DNA from: an uncultured Sphingomonas sp.
GTDB taxonomy: Bacteria > Pseudomonadota > Alphaproteobacteria > Sphingomonadales > Sphingomonadaceae
Direction of reading: 5' to 3'
Assembly: GCA_946886645.1 (NCBI GenBank)
Contig: CAMPIY010000011.1
Location: forward strand, 1-18,832
DNA: 18,832 bases
The translations under genes were made by a program, and so were the position numbers. Below, piece after piece: positions 9,434 to 16,158 of this stretch (position 1 is its first letter; each line of letters begins with the position of its first letter). The notes below the pieces were generated by a model that was given only the letters and a program-made list of their open reading frames with translations, was not told where the DNA came from and did no database searches.

Positions 9434-10828
9434 TTACCTTCCCAGCATATTCTCCGGCTTCACGACCCGGTCGAACGTTTCCTCATCGACCAGTCCAAGT
9501 TCGAGCCCCGCTTCCTTGAGCGTCTGGCCGTTCTTGTGGGCGTGCTTGGCGATGGTGGCGGCGTTGTCATAGCCGATTTCCGGCGCAAGCGCGGTGACCA
9601 GCATCAGCGACTTGTTCATCAACTCGGCGATACGCCTTTCGTCCGGCTCCAGCCCGTCGAGCGTGCGTGTCGTGAAGCTCTCCATGCCGGTCGACAGAAG
9701 GTTGATCGAGCGGATGACGTTCGCGCCGATCAGCGGCTTGAACACGTTCAATTCCAAATGCCCCTGGAGACCGCCGATCGTCACCGCGACATGATTTCCC
9801 ATCACCTGCGCGGCGACCATCGTCAGCATCTCGCACTGGGTCGGGTTGACCTTGCCTGGCATGATCGAGCTTCCGGGCTCGTTTTCCGGAAGCTTCAACT
9901 CGCCCAGGCCGCAGCGCGGACCGGACCCCAGCAAGCGGATGTCGTTGGCGATCTTCGATAGCGAAACCGCAATCGTGTTGAGCACGCCCGACAGCTCGAC
10001 CAGCGTGTCGTGAGCAGCCAGTTCGGCGAACTTGTTGGGTGCCGACGTGAAGGGCAGTTGGGTGAGGTTCGCGACCTCCTTGGCGAAGGCTTCGGCAAAG
10101 CCCTGCGGCGCATTAAGACCGGTGCCGACTGCCGTCCCGCCCTGCGCCAGCCGCATGACGCGCGGCACGACGCTCTCGACCCGTGCGATGTTATCCTCGA
10201 TCATCGCGGCATAGCCGGAGAATTCCTGGCCGAGGGTCAGCGGGGTTGCGTCCTGGAGGTGAGTCCGGCCGATCTTGACGATCGAATCCCAGCGCTTGGC
10301 TTGGTCGGCCAGGCGGGCGTGGATCGTCTGGAGCGCCGGCAGGAGCTTGCGGTAGACGGCAATCCCCGCGGCAATGTGCATCGCGGTCGGGAAGCTGTCG
10401 TTGGACGACTGGCCCTTGTTGACATGATCGTTGGGATGAACCGGCTCCTTGCCGCCGCGATTGCCGGTGAGCTTTTCGTTCGCCCGCCCCGCGATCACCT
10501 CATTGGCATTCATGTTCGACTGGGTCCCTGACCCCGTCTGCCAGATGACCAGCGGAAACTGCCCGTCGAGGTCGCCCCGCGCCACCTCGCCTGCTGCCTG
10601 CTGGATCGCCTCGGCCAGCTCCGGATCGAGCCCGCCGAGGCGCGCATTCACCCGCGCCGCCGCCTGCTTCACATAGCCGAGCGCATGGACGATCTCCGCC
10701 GGCATCCGCTCCCGTTCGCCGAAGGGAAAGTTGGCGATCGACCGCTCGGTCTGCGCCCCCCAATAGCTGTCGCCGGGGACCTCGATCGGGCCGAAGCTGT
10801 CGGTTTCGGTGCGGGTATGGGTGGGCAT
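9434..10828 (-). CDS. fumC: Class II fumarate hydratase FumC
   Basis: Iron-independent cytoplasmic fumarase converting fumarate to L-malate in the TCA cycle, a homotetramer. The 464 residues match E. coli FumC (467). The fumarase/aspartase signature [15 protein letters not shown] at 319-333 contains the catalytic-loop serine, and [10 protein letters not shown] at 187-196 contains the active-site His190. [14 protein letters not shown] at 98-111 and [16 protein letters not shown] at 136-151 are further substrate-binding regions. The ATG at 10828 is preceded on the minus strand by AGGA about 10 nt upstream, and [18 protein letters not shown] is a standard opening. The frame is open to 10918, but that extension runs through an inverted repeat and is not conserved-looking. 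The gene sits 111 bp downstream of sspB on the same strand and 3 nt upstream of the DUF4142 lipoprotein. Confidence 0.98.
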   Translation of the reverse strand: MPTHTRTETDSFGPIEVPGDSYWGAQTERSIANFPFGERERMPAEIVHALGYVKQAAARVNARLGGLDPELAEAIQQAAGEVARGDLDGQFPLVIWQTGSGTQSNMNANEVIAGRANEKLTGNRGGKEPVHPNDHVNKGQSSNDSFPTAMHIAAGIAVYRKLLPALQTIHARLADQAKRWDSIVKIGRTHLQDATPLTLGQEFSGYAAMIEDNIARVESVVPRVMRLAQGGTAVGTGLNAPQGFAEAFAKEVANLTQLPFTSAPNKFAELAAHDTLVELSGVLNTIAVSLSKIANDIRLLGSGPRCGLGELKLPENEPGSSIMPGKVNPTQCEMLTMVAAQVMGNHVAVTIGGLQGHLELNVFKPLIGANVIRSINLLSTGMESFTTRTLDGLEPDERRIAELMNKSLMLVTALAPEIGYDNAATIAKHAHKNGQTLKEAGLELGLVDEETFDRVVKPENMLGR

Positions 10829-10846
10829 GAAGTTGATCCTAAAATT

Positions 10847-10933
10847 CCGTTCGGGCCGAGCTTGTCGAAGCCCTGCCTTTTTATTGGCCGCATAAGAACA
10901 AGGGCAGCCCTTCGACAAGCTCGGGGCGAACGG
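10847..10933. repeat. Imperfect inverted repeat between sspB and fumC
   Basis: The left arm (10847-10877) starts CCGTTCGGGCCGAGCTTGTC, and the right arm (10902-10933) is its near-complement, with about four mismatches over 31 bp and a 24-bp AT-richer loop. The core GAGCTTGTCGAAG recurs in a related repeat at 14654-14714. The element fills most of the 111 bp between the sspB stop and fumC start. As RNA it would fold into a long hairpin upstream of fumC. It resembles the small intergenic repeats common in sphingomonads; that link is from memory and not tested here. Confidence 0.75.
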
Positions 10934-10939
10934 CTGGTG

Positions 10940-11422
10940 TTATTTTTTCCGCGTGAAATCGACGTTGACGACGTTCGACCCGTCCTCGCTGGCCTCGGCG
11001 ACCGGCAAGTCATTCTCCGCTTCGTCATGCTCTTCATGGCCTTCGGGCGCGCCGTTGGCCTGGAACTTCAAGCTGAAATCGACGGCTGGATCGACAAAGT
11101 CGGTCACGGCGGCAAAGGGTACGACCAGCGTCGACGGAACACCGCCGAAGCTCAGGCCGACCGAGAACAAATCGTCCTCGACCTTCAAATCCCAGAAGCG
11201 GTGCTGGATGACGATCGTCATCTCGTCCGGGAATCGCTCGACCAGGTGCTTCGGGATCGAAACGCCCGGCATCTGGGTCTTGAAAGTGATGTAGAAATGA
11301 TGCCCGCCGGGAAGCCCGCCGGCCTGCTCCACCTCCTGAAGGACGCGCCCGACCACGTCGCGCAGCGCCTCCTGGACGATTTCGTCATAGGGAATCAGGG
11401 ACTCAGGGGTTTCCTCACTCAT
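10940..11422 (-). CDS. sspB: SspB-family ClpXP adaptor
   Basis: A 160-residue adaptor that delivers ssrA-tagged proteins from stalled ribosomes to the ClpXP protease in the cytoplasm. The sequence fits the alphaproteobacterial SspB type: LIPYDEIVQEALRDVVGRVL at the N-terminus, HHFYITFKTQ near 41-50, FPDEMTIVIQHRFWDL near 64-79, then a central beta domain. An acidic disordered linker (about 122-148) leads to the C-terminal tail VVNVDFTRKK, which matches the ClpX-binding tail of this family. The ATG at 11422 (MSEETPE) is chosen over the longer frame because the extra N-terminus does not look conserved. No strong ribosome site precedes it. A promoter candidate would start transcription about 2 nt before the ATG. 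fumC lies downstream on the same strand. Confidence 0.92.
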   Translation of the reverse strand: MSEETPESLIPYDEIVQEALRDVVGRVLQEVEQAGGLPGGHHFYITFKTQMPGVSIPKHLVERFPDEMTIVIQHRFWDLKVEDDLFSVGLSFGGVPSTLVVPFAAVTDFVDPAVDFSLKFQANGAPEGHEEHDEAENDLPVAEASEDGSNVVNVDFTRKK

Positions 11423-11430
11423 CGCTTTTC

Positions 11431-11458
11431 GTGGTAGCGAGCGACGCCAACCGGTCAA
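11431..11458 (-). promoter_or_regulatory. Candidate sspB promoter giving near-leaderless mRNA
   Basis: On the minus strand TTGACC (11453-11458), a 16-bp spacer and TACCAC (11431-11436, in the context GCTACCAC) fit an alphaproteobacterial housekeeping promoter. The predicted transcription start is about 11424, only about 2 nt before the sspB ATG at 11422. This agrees with the lack of a ribosome site. The promoter lies in the 53-bp gap shared with the divergent HIT gene. Confidence 0.45.
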
Positions 11459-11475
11459 GCGGAGTCAGCCAGACC

Positions 11476-11853
11476 ATGCCAATCGACGCCAAGGCGCCCT
11501 ACGACGAGCAGAATATTTTCGCGAAAATCCTTCGAGGGGAGATTCCGAACAAGACGGTGATGGAGACCGAGCACAGCCTGGCCTTCCATGACATCAACCC
11601 GCTTGCTCCCCTTCATGTGCTGGTGATTCCCAAGGGACCGTACGTCAGTTGGGATGACTTCAGCGCCAAGGCATCGGACGCGGAAATCGTGGATTTCGTG
11701 CGGACTGTGGGCGAAGTCGCACGGACCACCGGCGCGGATGCCCAAGGCTACAGGATCCTCGCGAACATGGGAAAGCGGGCCGGTCAGGAGGTCCCCCACC
11801 TGCACGTGCACGTCTTCGGCGGCGAACCCCTCGGCCCGATGCTGGCGAGATAG
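11476..11853 (+). CDS. HIT-family (histidine triad) nucleotide-binding protein
   Basis: A 125-residue protein of the HinT branch of the histidine-triad superfamily, which hydrolyses purine nucleoside phosphoramidates or AMP-linked substrates in the cytoplasm. The active-site triad is HLHVHVFGG at residues 108-116 with His108, His110 and His112. Other family landmarks are NIFAKILRGEIP near 13-24, AFHDINPLAPLHVLVIPKG near 36-54 and a C-terminal LGPMLAR. Length is normal. The ATG at 11476 (MPIDAKAPYDEQN) matches the usual opening; a GTG at 11431 in frame would add 15 unlikely residues. The ribosome site is weak. It diverges from sspB, and the permease follows 97 bp downstream with its own promoter candidate. 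Confidence 0.93.
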   Translation: MPIDAKAPYDEQNIFAKILRGEIPNKTVMETEHSLAFHDINPLAPLHVLVIPKGPYVSWDDFSAKASDAEIVDFVRTVGEVARTTGADAQGYRILANMGKRAGQEVPHLHVHVFGGEPLGPMLAR

Positions 11854-11866
11854 TCGCAATCGGCGC

Positions 11867-11894
11867 TTGCGCGAGGCAATCGAGACGCTAGGCT
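11867..11894 (+). promoter_or_regulatory. Candidate promoter of the amino-acid permease gene
   Basis: TTGCGC (11867-11872), a 16-bp spacer and TAGGCT (11889-11894, in the context GCTAGGCT) sit in the 97-bp gap after the HIT gene. Transcription would begin near 11901, leaving a leader of about 50 nt that includes the ribosome site AAGGGGA just before the ATG at 11951. The -35 is only a partial match. Confidence 0.4.
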
Positions 11895-11950
11895 CCCGCG
11901 CCACAAGGGCGGAGCCGCACGAACGGACTTCGCATTCCAAGGGGAACCAC

Positions 11951-13540
11951 ATGCTCTTAGACCGCGTCAAACCGCTCGACGCCATTCTGGCGACGGCGGA
12001 AAAGAAGTCGCTTCACCGTTCGCTGGGTTGGTTCCAGCTGACACTTTTCGGCATCGGCTGCGTCATCGGCACGGGTATTTTCGTGCTCACCGCCGTCGGG
12101 GCGCAGAAGGCCGGACCTGGCCTGATGTTGGCGTTCGCCATCGCCGGCGCGGTCTGCATCGTTGCCGCACTCTGCTACGCCGAGATCGCTTCGATGATCC
12201 CGGTTGCGGGCAGCGCCTATACGTACAGCTACGCGACGATGGGCGAATTTTTGGCCTGGACCGTCGGCTGGGCGCTGATCATGGAATATGCCATCGCCGC
12301 GTCGGCCGTCTCGGTTGGCTGGTCCGGCTATTTCACAGGCACCATCCTCAACCAGTTCCTGGGCATACATCTTCCACCCTGGCTTAGTGCCGGCCCCCTC
12401 GCTTTCGGCGGTGTGGAAGGCGGTTTCATCAACTTGCCGGCGTTGTTCATCGCCCTTCTGGTGACCGCGCTGCTGGTTGTCGGGACGAGCGAGAGCGCCA
12501 AGGTCAATGCGGTGCTGGTCGCCATCAAGGTGACGGCGCTGACCGCGTTCATCGCGCTGACCTTCACCAGCCCCGAGTTTAGCGCCGACAAGTTCAACCC
12601 CTTCCTCCCGGCGGGCGTGTTCGGAGGATTCGGGACCGGCGTCGGCGCGGTTGGCGCGGCGGCGACGATGTTCTTCGCTTACGTCGGCTTCGATGCTGTT
12701 TCGACCGCCGCGGAGGAAACCAAGAACCCGCAACGCAACGTGCCGATCGGTCTGATCGGCTCGCTGCTGTTCTGCACCGTCTTCTATATCCTGGTGGCGG
12801 CGGGCGCGATCGGCACTCTTGGCGGCCAGCCAATCATGGATCCGGCCGGATTTCCGATCGAGGCGGGTTCGGCTGAACTCGCCCGTCAGTGCGCCATGCC
12901 TGAACATTCCGGCGCGCTGGTCTGCTCGAACGAGGCCTTGGCCCATGTGCTCCGAGCGATCGGATTCTCGGGCGTTGGCAACATGCTGGGGGTCGCGGCC
13001 TTCCTGGCGCTGCCGTCCGTCATCCTCGTGCTGATCTTCGGCCAGACCCGTATCTTCTTCGTGATGAGCCGCGACGGGCTTCTTCCCGAGGGGCTCAGCG
13101 CGGTGCACCCGAAGTTCCGTACTCCGCACATCATGACCATGATCACCGGCTGTGCGGTTGCAATCGCTGCGGCCTTCTTCCCGGTGGGGCGTCTGGCCGA
13201 CATCTCCAATGCCGGCACGCTTTATGCCTTCCTGATGGTCGCGATTGCCGTGCTGATGCTTCGCAGGGCCGATCCTGGCCGGGCGCGCAACTTCCGGGTT
13301 CCGGCCGTTTGGGTCATCGCACCGCTGACGGTTGCCGGATGTGTTTTCCTGTTCCTCAACCTGCCGACCGGAGCGATGTTGTTCCTGCCGGGCTGGAGCG
13401 TCCTGGGGATATTCGTCTACATCTTGTACAGCCGCCGCCACAGCCATCTCGGGCGTGGAATCGTGGAGGTGCACGAGGACGCGGCACACGACCTCGCGCC
13501 TCACGTGCCTGGGATCGACGATCCCGATCGGGCTCGTTGA
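11951..13540 (+). CDS. APC-superfamily cationic/neutral amino-acid permease
   Basis: A 529-residue inner-membrane transporter of the APC superfamily, closest in style to the CAT/YfnA-type amino-acid permeases; the substrate is not determined. About 12 membrane helices can be traced, the first containing the substrate-site motif GIGCVIGTGIF at residues 34-44. GSAYTYSYATMGEF at 87-100 and FFAYVGFDAVSTAAEETKNP in the middle are typical of CAT-like members. A longer loop in the second half contains two cysteines 13 residues apart (ARQCAMPEH and ALVCSNEAL), which could pair if the loop is periplasmic. The ATG at 11951 has the excellent ribosome site AAGGGGA 6 nt upstream. The frame is open much further 5', but that runs through the HIT gene. 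It ends at a strong terminator. Confidence 0.92.
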   Translation: MLLDRVKPLDAILATAEKKSLHRSLGWFQLTLFGIGCVIGTGIFVLTAVGAQKAGPGLMLAFAIAGAVCIVAALCYAEIASMIPVAGSAYTYSYATMGEFLAWTVGWALIMEYAIAASAVSVGWSGYFTGTILNQFLGIHLPPWLSAGPLAFGGVEGGFINLPALFIALLVTALLVVGTSESAKVNAVLVAIKVTALTAFIALTFTSPEFSADKFNPFLPAGVFGGFGTGVGAVGAAATMFFAYVGFDAVSTAAEETKNPQRNVPIGLIGSLLFCTVFYILVAAGAIGTLGGQPIMDPAGFPIEAGSAELARQCAMPEHSGALVCSNEALAHVLRAIGFSGVGNMLGVAAFLALPSVILVLIFGQTRIFFVMSRDGLLPEGLSAVHPKFRTPHIMTMITGCAVAIAAAFFPVGRLADISNAGTLYAFLMVAIAVLMLRRADPGRARNFRVPAVWVIAPLTVAGCVFLFLNLPTGAMLFLPGWSVLGIFVYILYSRRHSHLGRGIVEVHEDAAHDLAPHVPGIDDPDRAR

Positions 13541-13558
13541 TCGGCGAATATGCAAAAG

Positions 13559-13590
13559 AAGGCCGGGGAGAAATCCCCGGCCTTTTCCTT
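13559..13590. terminator. Bidirectional intrinsic terminator
   Basis: A perfect 11-bp GC-rich stem, AAGGCCGGGGA (13559-13569) and its complement (13574-13584), with a GAAA loop, followed by TTCCTT on the plus strand and by TTCTTTT when read on the minus strand. It lies between the convergent permease (stop 13540) and kinase (stop 13589-13591) genes and can serve both. It is the only clear terminator in the window. Confidence 0.88.
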
Positions 13591-14584
13591 ATCCGAGCAA
13601 ATCACCCGCCAGCGCCTTGAGGTCCTGTTCGGGCCGGGCGCCATAATGCTGGATCACTTCCGCGGCGGCGATCGCGCCCAGCTTCAGCGACACCGCGAGG
13701 TCCATGCCCTTCGCCTGTCCGGCCAGAAAGCCCGCCGCAAACAGGTCCCCCGCCCCTGTCGTGTCAACCAGCTGCCCGATCCGTTCTGCGGGAACATCGG
13801 CCCGCTCGCCGCCGGACACGGCGGTCGCGCCATCTTCCGAACGGGTCACGACCAGCGTGCCGACGTAGGCCGACAGGGCGGGAATCGCTTCCTCGACGTC
13901 ATTGACCATGGCCATGGACGCGGCCTCCGCTTCATTTGCGAACAAGATGTCGATCTTCCCGCCGCGAAGCAGGCTCCAGAAACCCTCGCGATGGCGATCG
14001 ACGCAGAAGGTGTCGCTAAGCGTGAAGGCAATTTTCCGTCCGGCCTCGTGGGCCGCTTCGATCGCAAGCTCCATCGCCGCGCGCGGCGCTTCGGGGTCCC
14101 ACAGATAGCCCTCAAGATAGACAATCCCGGCGTCGCCCGCCGCCGAGGTGTCGAAGCTCGCCTTGTCGAGCAGCTGCGCCGCGCCGAGAAAGGTGTTCAT
14201 CGTCCGCTGGGCGTCGGGGGTCACCAGGATCAGCGAGCGGGCGGTCGCACCGACATCGTTACGCGGCGGCACGAGGAAATCGATGCCCTGCGATTCAATG
14301 TCGTGCTGATAGATTTTGCCGAGCTGGTCGGTCGCCACCTGTCCGGCAAAAGCCGTCCTGATGCCCAGCGCGGCAAGCCCGGCCGCGGTATTGCCGGCCG
14401 ATCCGCCGCTGATTTCGCGGCCCGGGCCCATCTCGCCGTAAAGCCGCACCGCTTCCGCTTCGTCGATCAGCCGCATCGAACCTTTGTCGAGGCCCTGCTT
14501 GCTGAGGAAAGCGTCGTCGGCATCGGCGATTACGTCGACGATGGCGTTGCCAATGCAGAGCACGTCGTAGCGGGGCTGGGTCAT
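13589..14584 (-). CDS. PfkB-family sugar/nucleoside kinase, probably adenosine kinase
   Basis: A 331-residue ribokinase-family enzyme, most like bacterial adenosine kinases (adenosine + ATP to AMP + ADP) of purine salvage, in the cytoplasm. The N-terminus YDVLCIGNAIVDVIA is the family opening. GGSAGNTAAGLAALG at 60-74 is the substrate-site glycine motif, and DTTGAGDLFAAGFLAG at 274-289 is PfkB signature 2 with the catalytic base Asp280 and the anion hole. NEAEA near 217-221 is also typical. The specificity for adenosine is inferred from overall resemblance; other PfkB substrates are possible. The ATG at 14584 (MTQPRYDV) is preceded by AGGA about 13 nt upstream and a promoter candidate about 40 bp upstream. 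The stop codon abuts the bidirectional terminator shared with the permease gene. Confidence 0.87.
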   Translation of the reverse strand: MTQPRYDVLCIGNAIVDVIADADDAFLSKQGLDKGSMRLIDEAEAVRLYGEMGPGREISGGSAGNTAAGLAALGIRTAFAGQVATDQLGKIYQHDIESQGIDFLVPPRNDVGATARSLILVTPDAQRTMNTFLGAAQLLDKASFDTSAAGDAGIVYLEGYLWDPEAPRAAMELAIEAAHEAGRKIAFTLSDTFCVDRHREGFWSLLRGGKIDILFANEAEAASMAMVNDVEEAIPALSAYVGTLVVTRSEDGATAVSGGERADVPAERIGQLVDTTGAGDLFAAGFLAGQAKGMDLAVSLKLGAIAAAEVIQHYGARPEQDLKALAGDLLG

Positions 14585-14622
14585 TTGATGGGTTCGTCCT
14601 GCTGGAAAGGAATTAGCGGGCG

Positions 14623-14651
14623 CGCCTAGCCGTCCGTGGCAATGCAAGCAA
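14623..14651 (-). promoter_or_regulatory. Candidate promoter of the adenosine kinase gene
   Basis: On the minus strand TTGCTT (14646-14651), a 17-bp spacer and TAGGCG (14623-14628, in the context GCTAGGCG) resemble the other promoter candidates in this window. The predicted start is near 14616, with a leader of about 32 nt. The inverted repeat at 14654 begins just upstream of the -35. Confidence 0.42.
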
Positions 14652-14653
14652 GG

Positions 14654-14714
14654 AGCGCTACGCTGCGCTTGTCGAGGCGTCCTCTTTGCCCTTCGACAAG
14701 CTCAGGGTGAGCGC
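14654..14714. repeat. Second, degenerate copy of the GAGCTTGTCGAAG inverted repeat
   Basis: The right arm (about 14687-14714) starts TGCCCTTCGACAAGCTCAGG. The left arm (14654-14680) is a decayed complement that keeps AGCGCT, CTG and GCTTGTCGA, with a loop of about 6 bp. The right-arm core CCCTTCGACAAGCTC is shared with the element at 10902-10933. It lies in the 142-bp gap between the divergent kinase and lipoprotein genes and ends 12 bp before the lipoprotein ATG. Confidence 0.65.
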
Positions 14715-14726
14715 TATGGGTTGGCA

Positions 14727-15104
14727 ATGATCAAACCATCCCGGATTCTTGCCGCGTCGACCATCCTTGTCCTCGCGGCCTGTGCTTCCACCCCCACGCC
14801 CCAGGTCCAGGCGCCGGCCGCCCCTGCTGCCGCGACCGACGACCACGGCCATCGCACGCTGAATGGAATGACGGCCGGCGAACTGATCGAGCATTTCGGC
14901 AAGCCGCGGCTGCAGATTACGGAGGGCATAGGAACGAAACTCCAGTTCGCGGGGCCGGCCTGCGTCCTCGACGCCTATCTTTATCCCCCAGGGAATGGCG
15001 GCGGGACGCCGCGCGTGACCGAGATCGACGCGCGTAATTTCCAGGGAACGGACGTCAACCCTCAGAGCTGCGTTTACGCGATCGAGCAAGGCAAGCGGCG
15101 CTAG
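14727..15104 (+). CDS. Small putative lipoprotein, function unknown
   Basis: A 125-residue protein with a clear lipoprotein signal: basic MIKPSR, hydrophobic ILAASTILVL and lipobox LAAC with Cys19. An Ala/Pro/Thr-rich linker (about 22-40) leads to a mature domain beginning LNGMTAGELIEHFGKPRLQI. The phrase with a leucine-rich helix followed by FGKP is reminiscent of SmpA/BamE-like small envelope domains, but the match is too weak for a name. Two further cysteines (PACVLDAY and QSCVYAIEQ) may form a disulfide. I prefer the ATG at 14727 to the in-frame TTG at 14721 because it gives a standard signal peptide; the ribosome site is poor. The start is only 12 bp from an inverted repeat. The stop shares CTAG (15101-15104) with the queG stop. 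Confidence 0.8.
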   Translation: MIKPSRILAASTILVLAACASTPTPQVQAPAAPAAATDDHGHRTLNGMTAGELIEHFGKPRLQITEGIGTKLQFAGPACVLDAYLYPPGNGGGTPRVTEIDARNFQGTDVNPQSCVYAIEQGKRR

Positions 15105-16129
15105 AGCCGTTCGATCGCCCACCTGGCTGCATCGGCGACTATAGGGTCTTCGTTCGCCAGGTGCCGCTCGACTGACGGGCGAAGTGCCGGGTCGCCGCTG
15201 TTGCCCGCCGCAATGAGGCAGTTGCGGATCATCCGGTTGACCCCGATCCGCTTGATCGGCGATCCGGAGAACAGCTCCCGGAACCCCGCGTCGTCGAGCC
15301 CCAGCAGATCGGCCAGGGCGGGCGCAACCAGCTCCGCGCGCGGAGCAAAGGCCTTGTTCGCCTGAGCCTCGCTGGCAAAGCGGTTCCACGGGCAGACGGC
15401 CAGGCAATCGTCACACCCGTAGATCCGGTTTCCCATCGCCTCGCGAAATTCGTGCGGGATCGGGCCCGCATGCTCGATCGTCAGGTAGGAGATGCAGCGG
15501 CGCGCATCGATCCGGTGCGGACCCGTGATCGCGCCGGTCGGACAGGCGTCGATGCAACGCGTGCAACTGCCGCAATGCACGACGGCCGGCTCGTCGGGTT
15601 CCAGCTCGAGCGTGGTGTAGATGACGCCGAGGAACAGCCAACTGCCATGCTCGCGGTTGAGCAAATTGGTGTGCTTGCCCTGCCAGCCAACGCCAGCCGC
15701 GGCTGAAAGCGGCTTTTCCATCACCGGCGCCGTGTCGACGAACACCTTGAGCTGGCATCCGCATTCATCCGCAAGCCAGCGGCCCATGGCTTTCAGCGCC
15801 TTCTTGACCGTCTTGTGATAATCAGTGCCTTGCGCATAGACCGAGATGCGCCCCCGATCCTTTGCGTCGGCAAGCGCCAGCGGGTCGTTCGCCGGAGCAT
15901 AGCTCATCGCCAATGCGATCACCGACTTCGCCTCCGGCCATAGCCCGTTCGGGCTGGCGCGCTGCTCGGCACGATCCTCGATCCAGCCCATCTCGCCATG
16001 GTTGCCGGCGGCGATCCATTGGCGGAGCGCGTCGCCGGCTTCGGGCGCGGCGTCGGCGCGCGCGATTCCCCAGGCGCAAAAGCCCAGCTCCCGCGCTTTG
16101 TCGAAAATCCTTGCCTTCAGGCTTGTCAT
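15101..16129 (-). CDS. queG: Epoxyqueuosine reductase QueG
   Basis: Cobalamin-dependent, Fe-S cytoplasmic enzyme that reduces epoxyqueuosine to queuosine in tRNA, the last step of queuosine synthesis. The 342 residues fit the family. FVDTAPVMEKPLSAAAGVGW around 130-149 contains the catalytic-type Asp132. The first 4Fe-4S motif is CGSCTRCIDACPTGA at 186-200 and the second is YGCDDCLAVCPWNR at 237-250. Cys212 (ARRCISYLTIEH) also belongs to the family's cluster set. The C-terminal about 60 residues form the HEAT-like helices (NSGDPALRPSVERHLANEDP). The ATG at 16129 has AAAGG about 10 nt upstream. It converges with the small lipoprotein gene and diverges from the ABC exporter, whose -35 candidate lies over the queG start codon. 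No other queuosine genes are in the window. Confidence 0.97.
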   Translation of the reverse strand: MTSLKARIFDKARELGFCAWGIARADAAPEAGDALRQWIAAGNHGEMGWIEDRAEQRASPNGLWPEAKSVIALAMSYAPANDPLALADAKDRGRISVYAQGTDYHKTVKKALKAMGRWLADECGCQLKVFVDTAPVMEKPLSAAAGVGWQGKHTNLLNREHGSWLFLGVIYTTLELEPDEPAVVHCGSCTRCIDACPTGAITGPHRIDARRCISYLTIEHAGPIPHEFREAMGNRIYGCDDCLAVCPWNRFASEAQANKAFAPRAELVAPALADLLGLDDAGFRELFSGSPIKRIGVNRMIRNCLIAAGNSGDPALRPSVERHLANEDPIVADAARWAIERL

Positions 16130-16150
16130 GGCCGGGCCAGCCTTTACCCA
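16123..16150 (+). promoter_or_regulatory. Candidate promoter of the ABC exporter operon, overlapping the queG start
   Basis: TTGTCA (16123-16128), a 16-bp spacer and TACCCA (16145-16150) give a predicted start near 16157, about 2 nt before the ATG at 16159. The -35 covers the queG start codon (complement at 16127-16129), so RNA polymerase bound here would compete with queG transcription. The -10 is a weak match. Confidence 0.35.
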
Positions 16151-16158
16151 TGTGGACC

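Noticed and set aside
10829..10918. Thirty-codon N-terminal extension of FumC
   Set aside because: It is encoded by the inverted repeat, and the shorter start at 10828 has a ribosome site and the usual family opening.
11654..11950. Upstream extension of the permease frame through the HIT gene
   Set aside because: The HIT protein is convincing in its own frame, and the permease has a clear ATG with AAGGGGA at 11951.
11957..13555. A 532-codon open frame on the minus strand, antisense to the amino-acid permease
   Set aside because: The translation is charged, repetitive and His/Arg/Glu-rich, mirroring codons for membrane helices. The permease frame has clear motifs and a strong ribosome site.
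15862..16149. About 100-residue N-terminal extension of the ABC ATPase
   Set aside because: It lies antisense to queG, is Arg/Pro/Ser-rich without motif, and no ABC ATPase of this class has such a domain.
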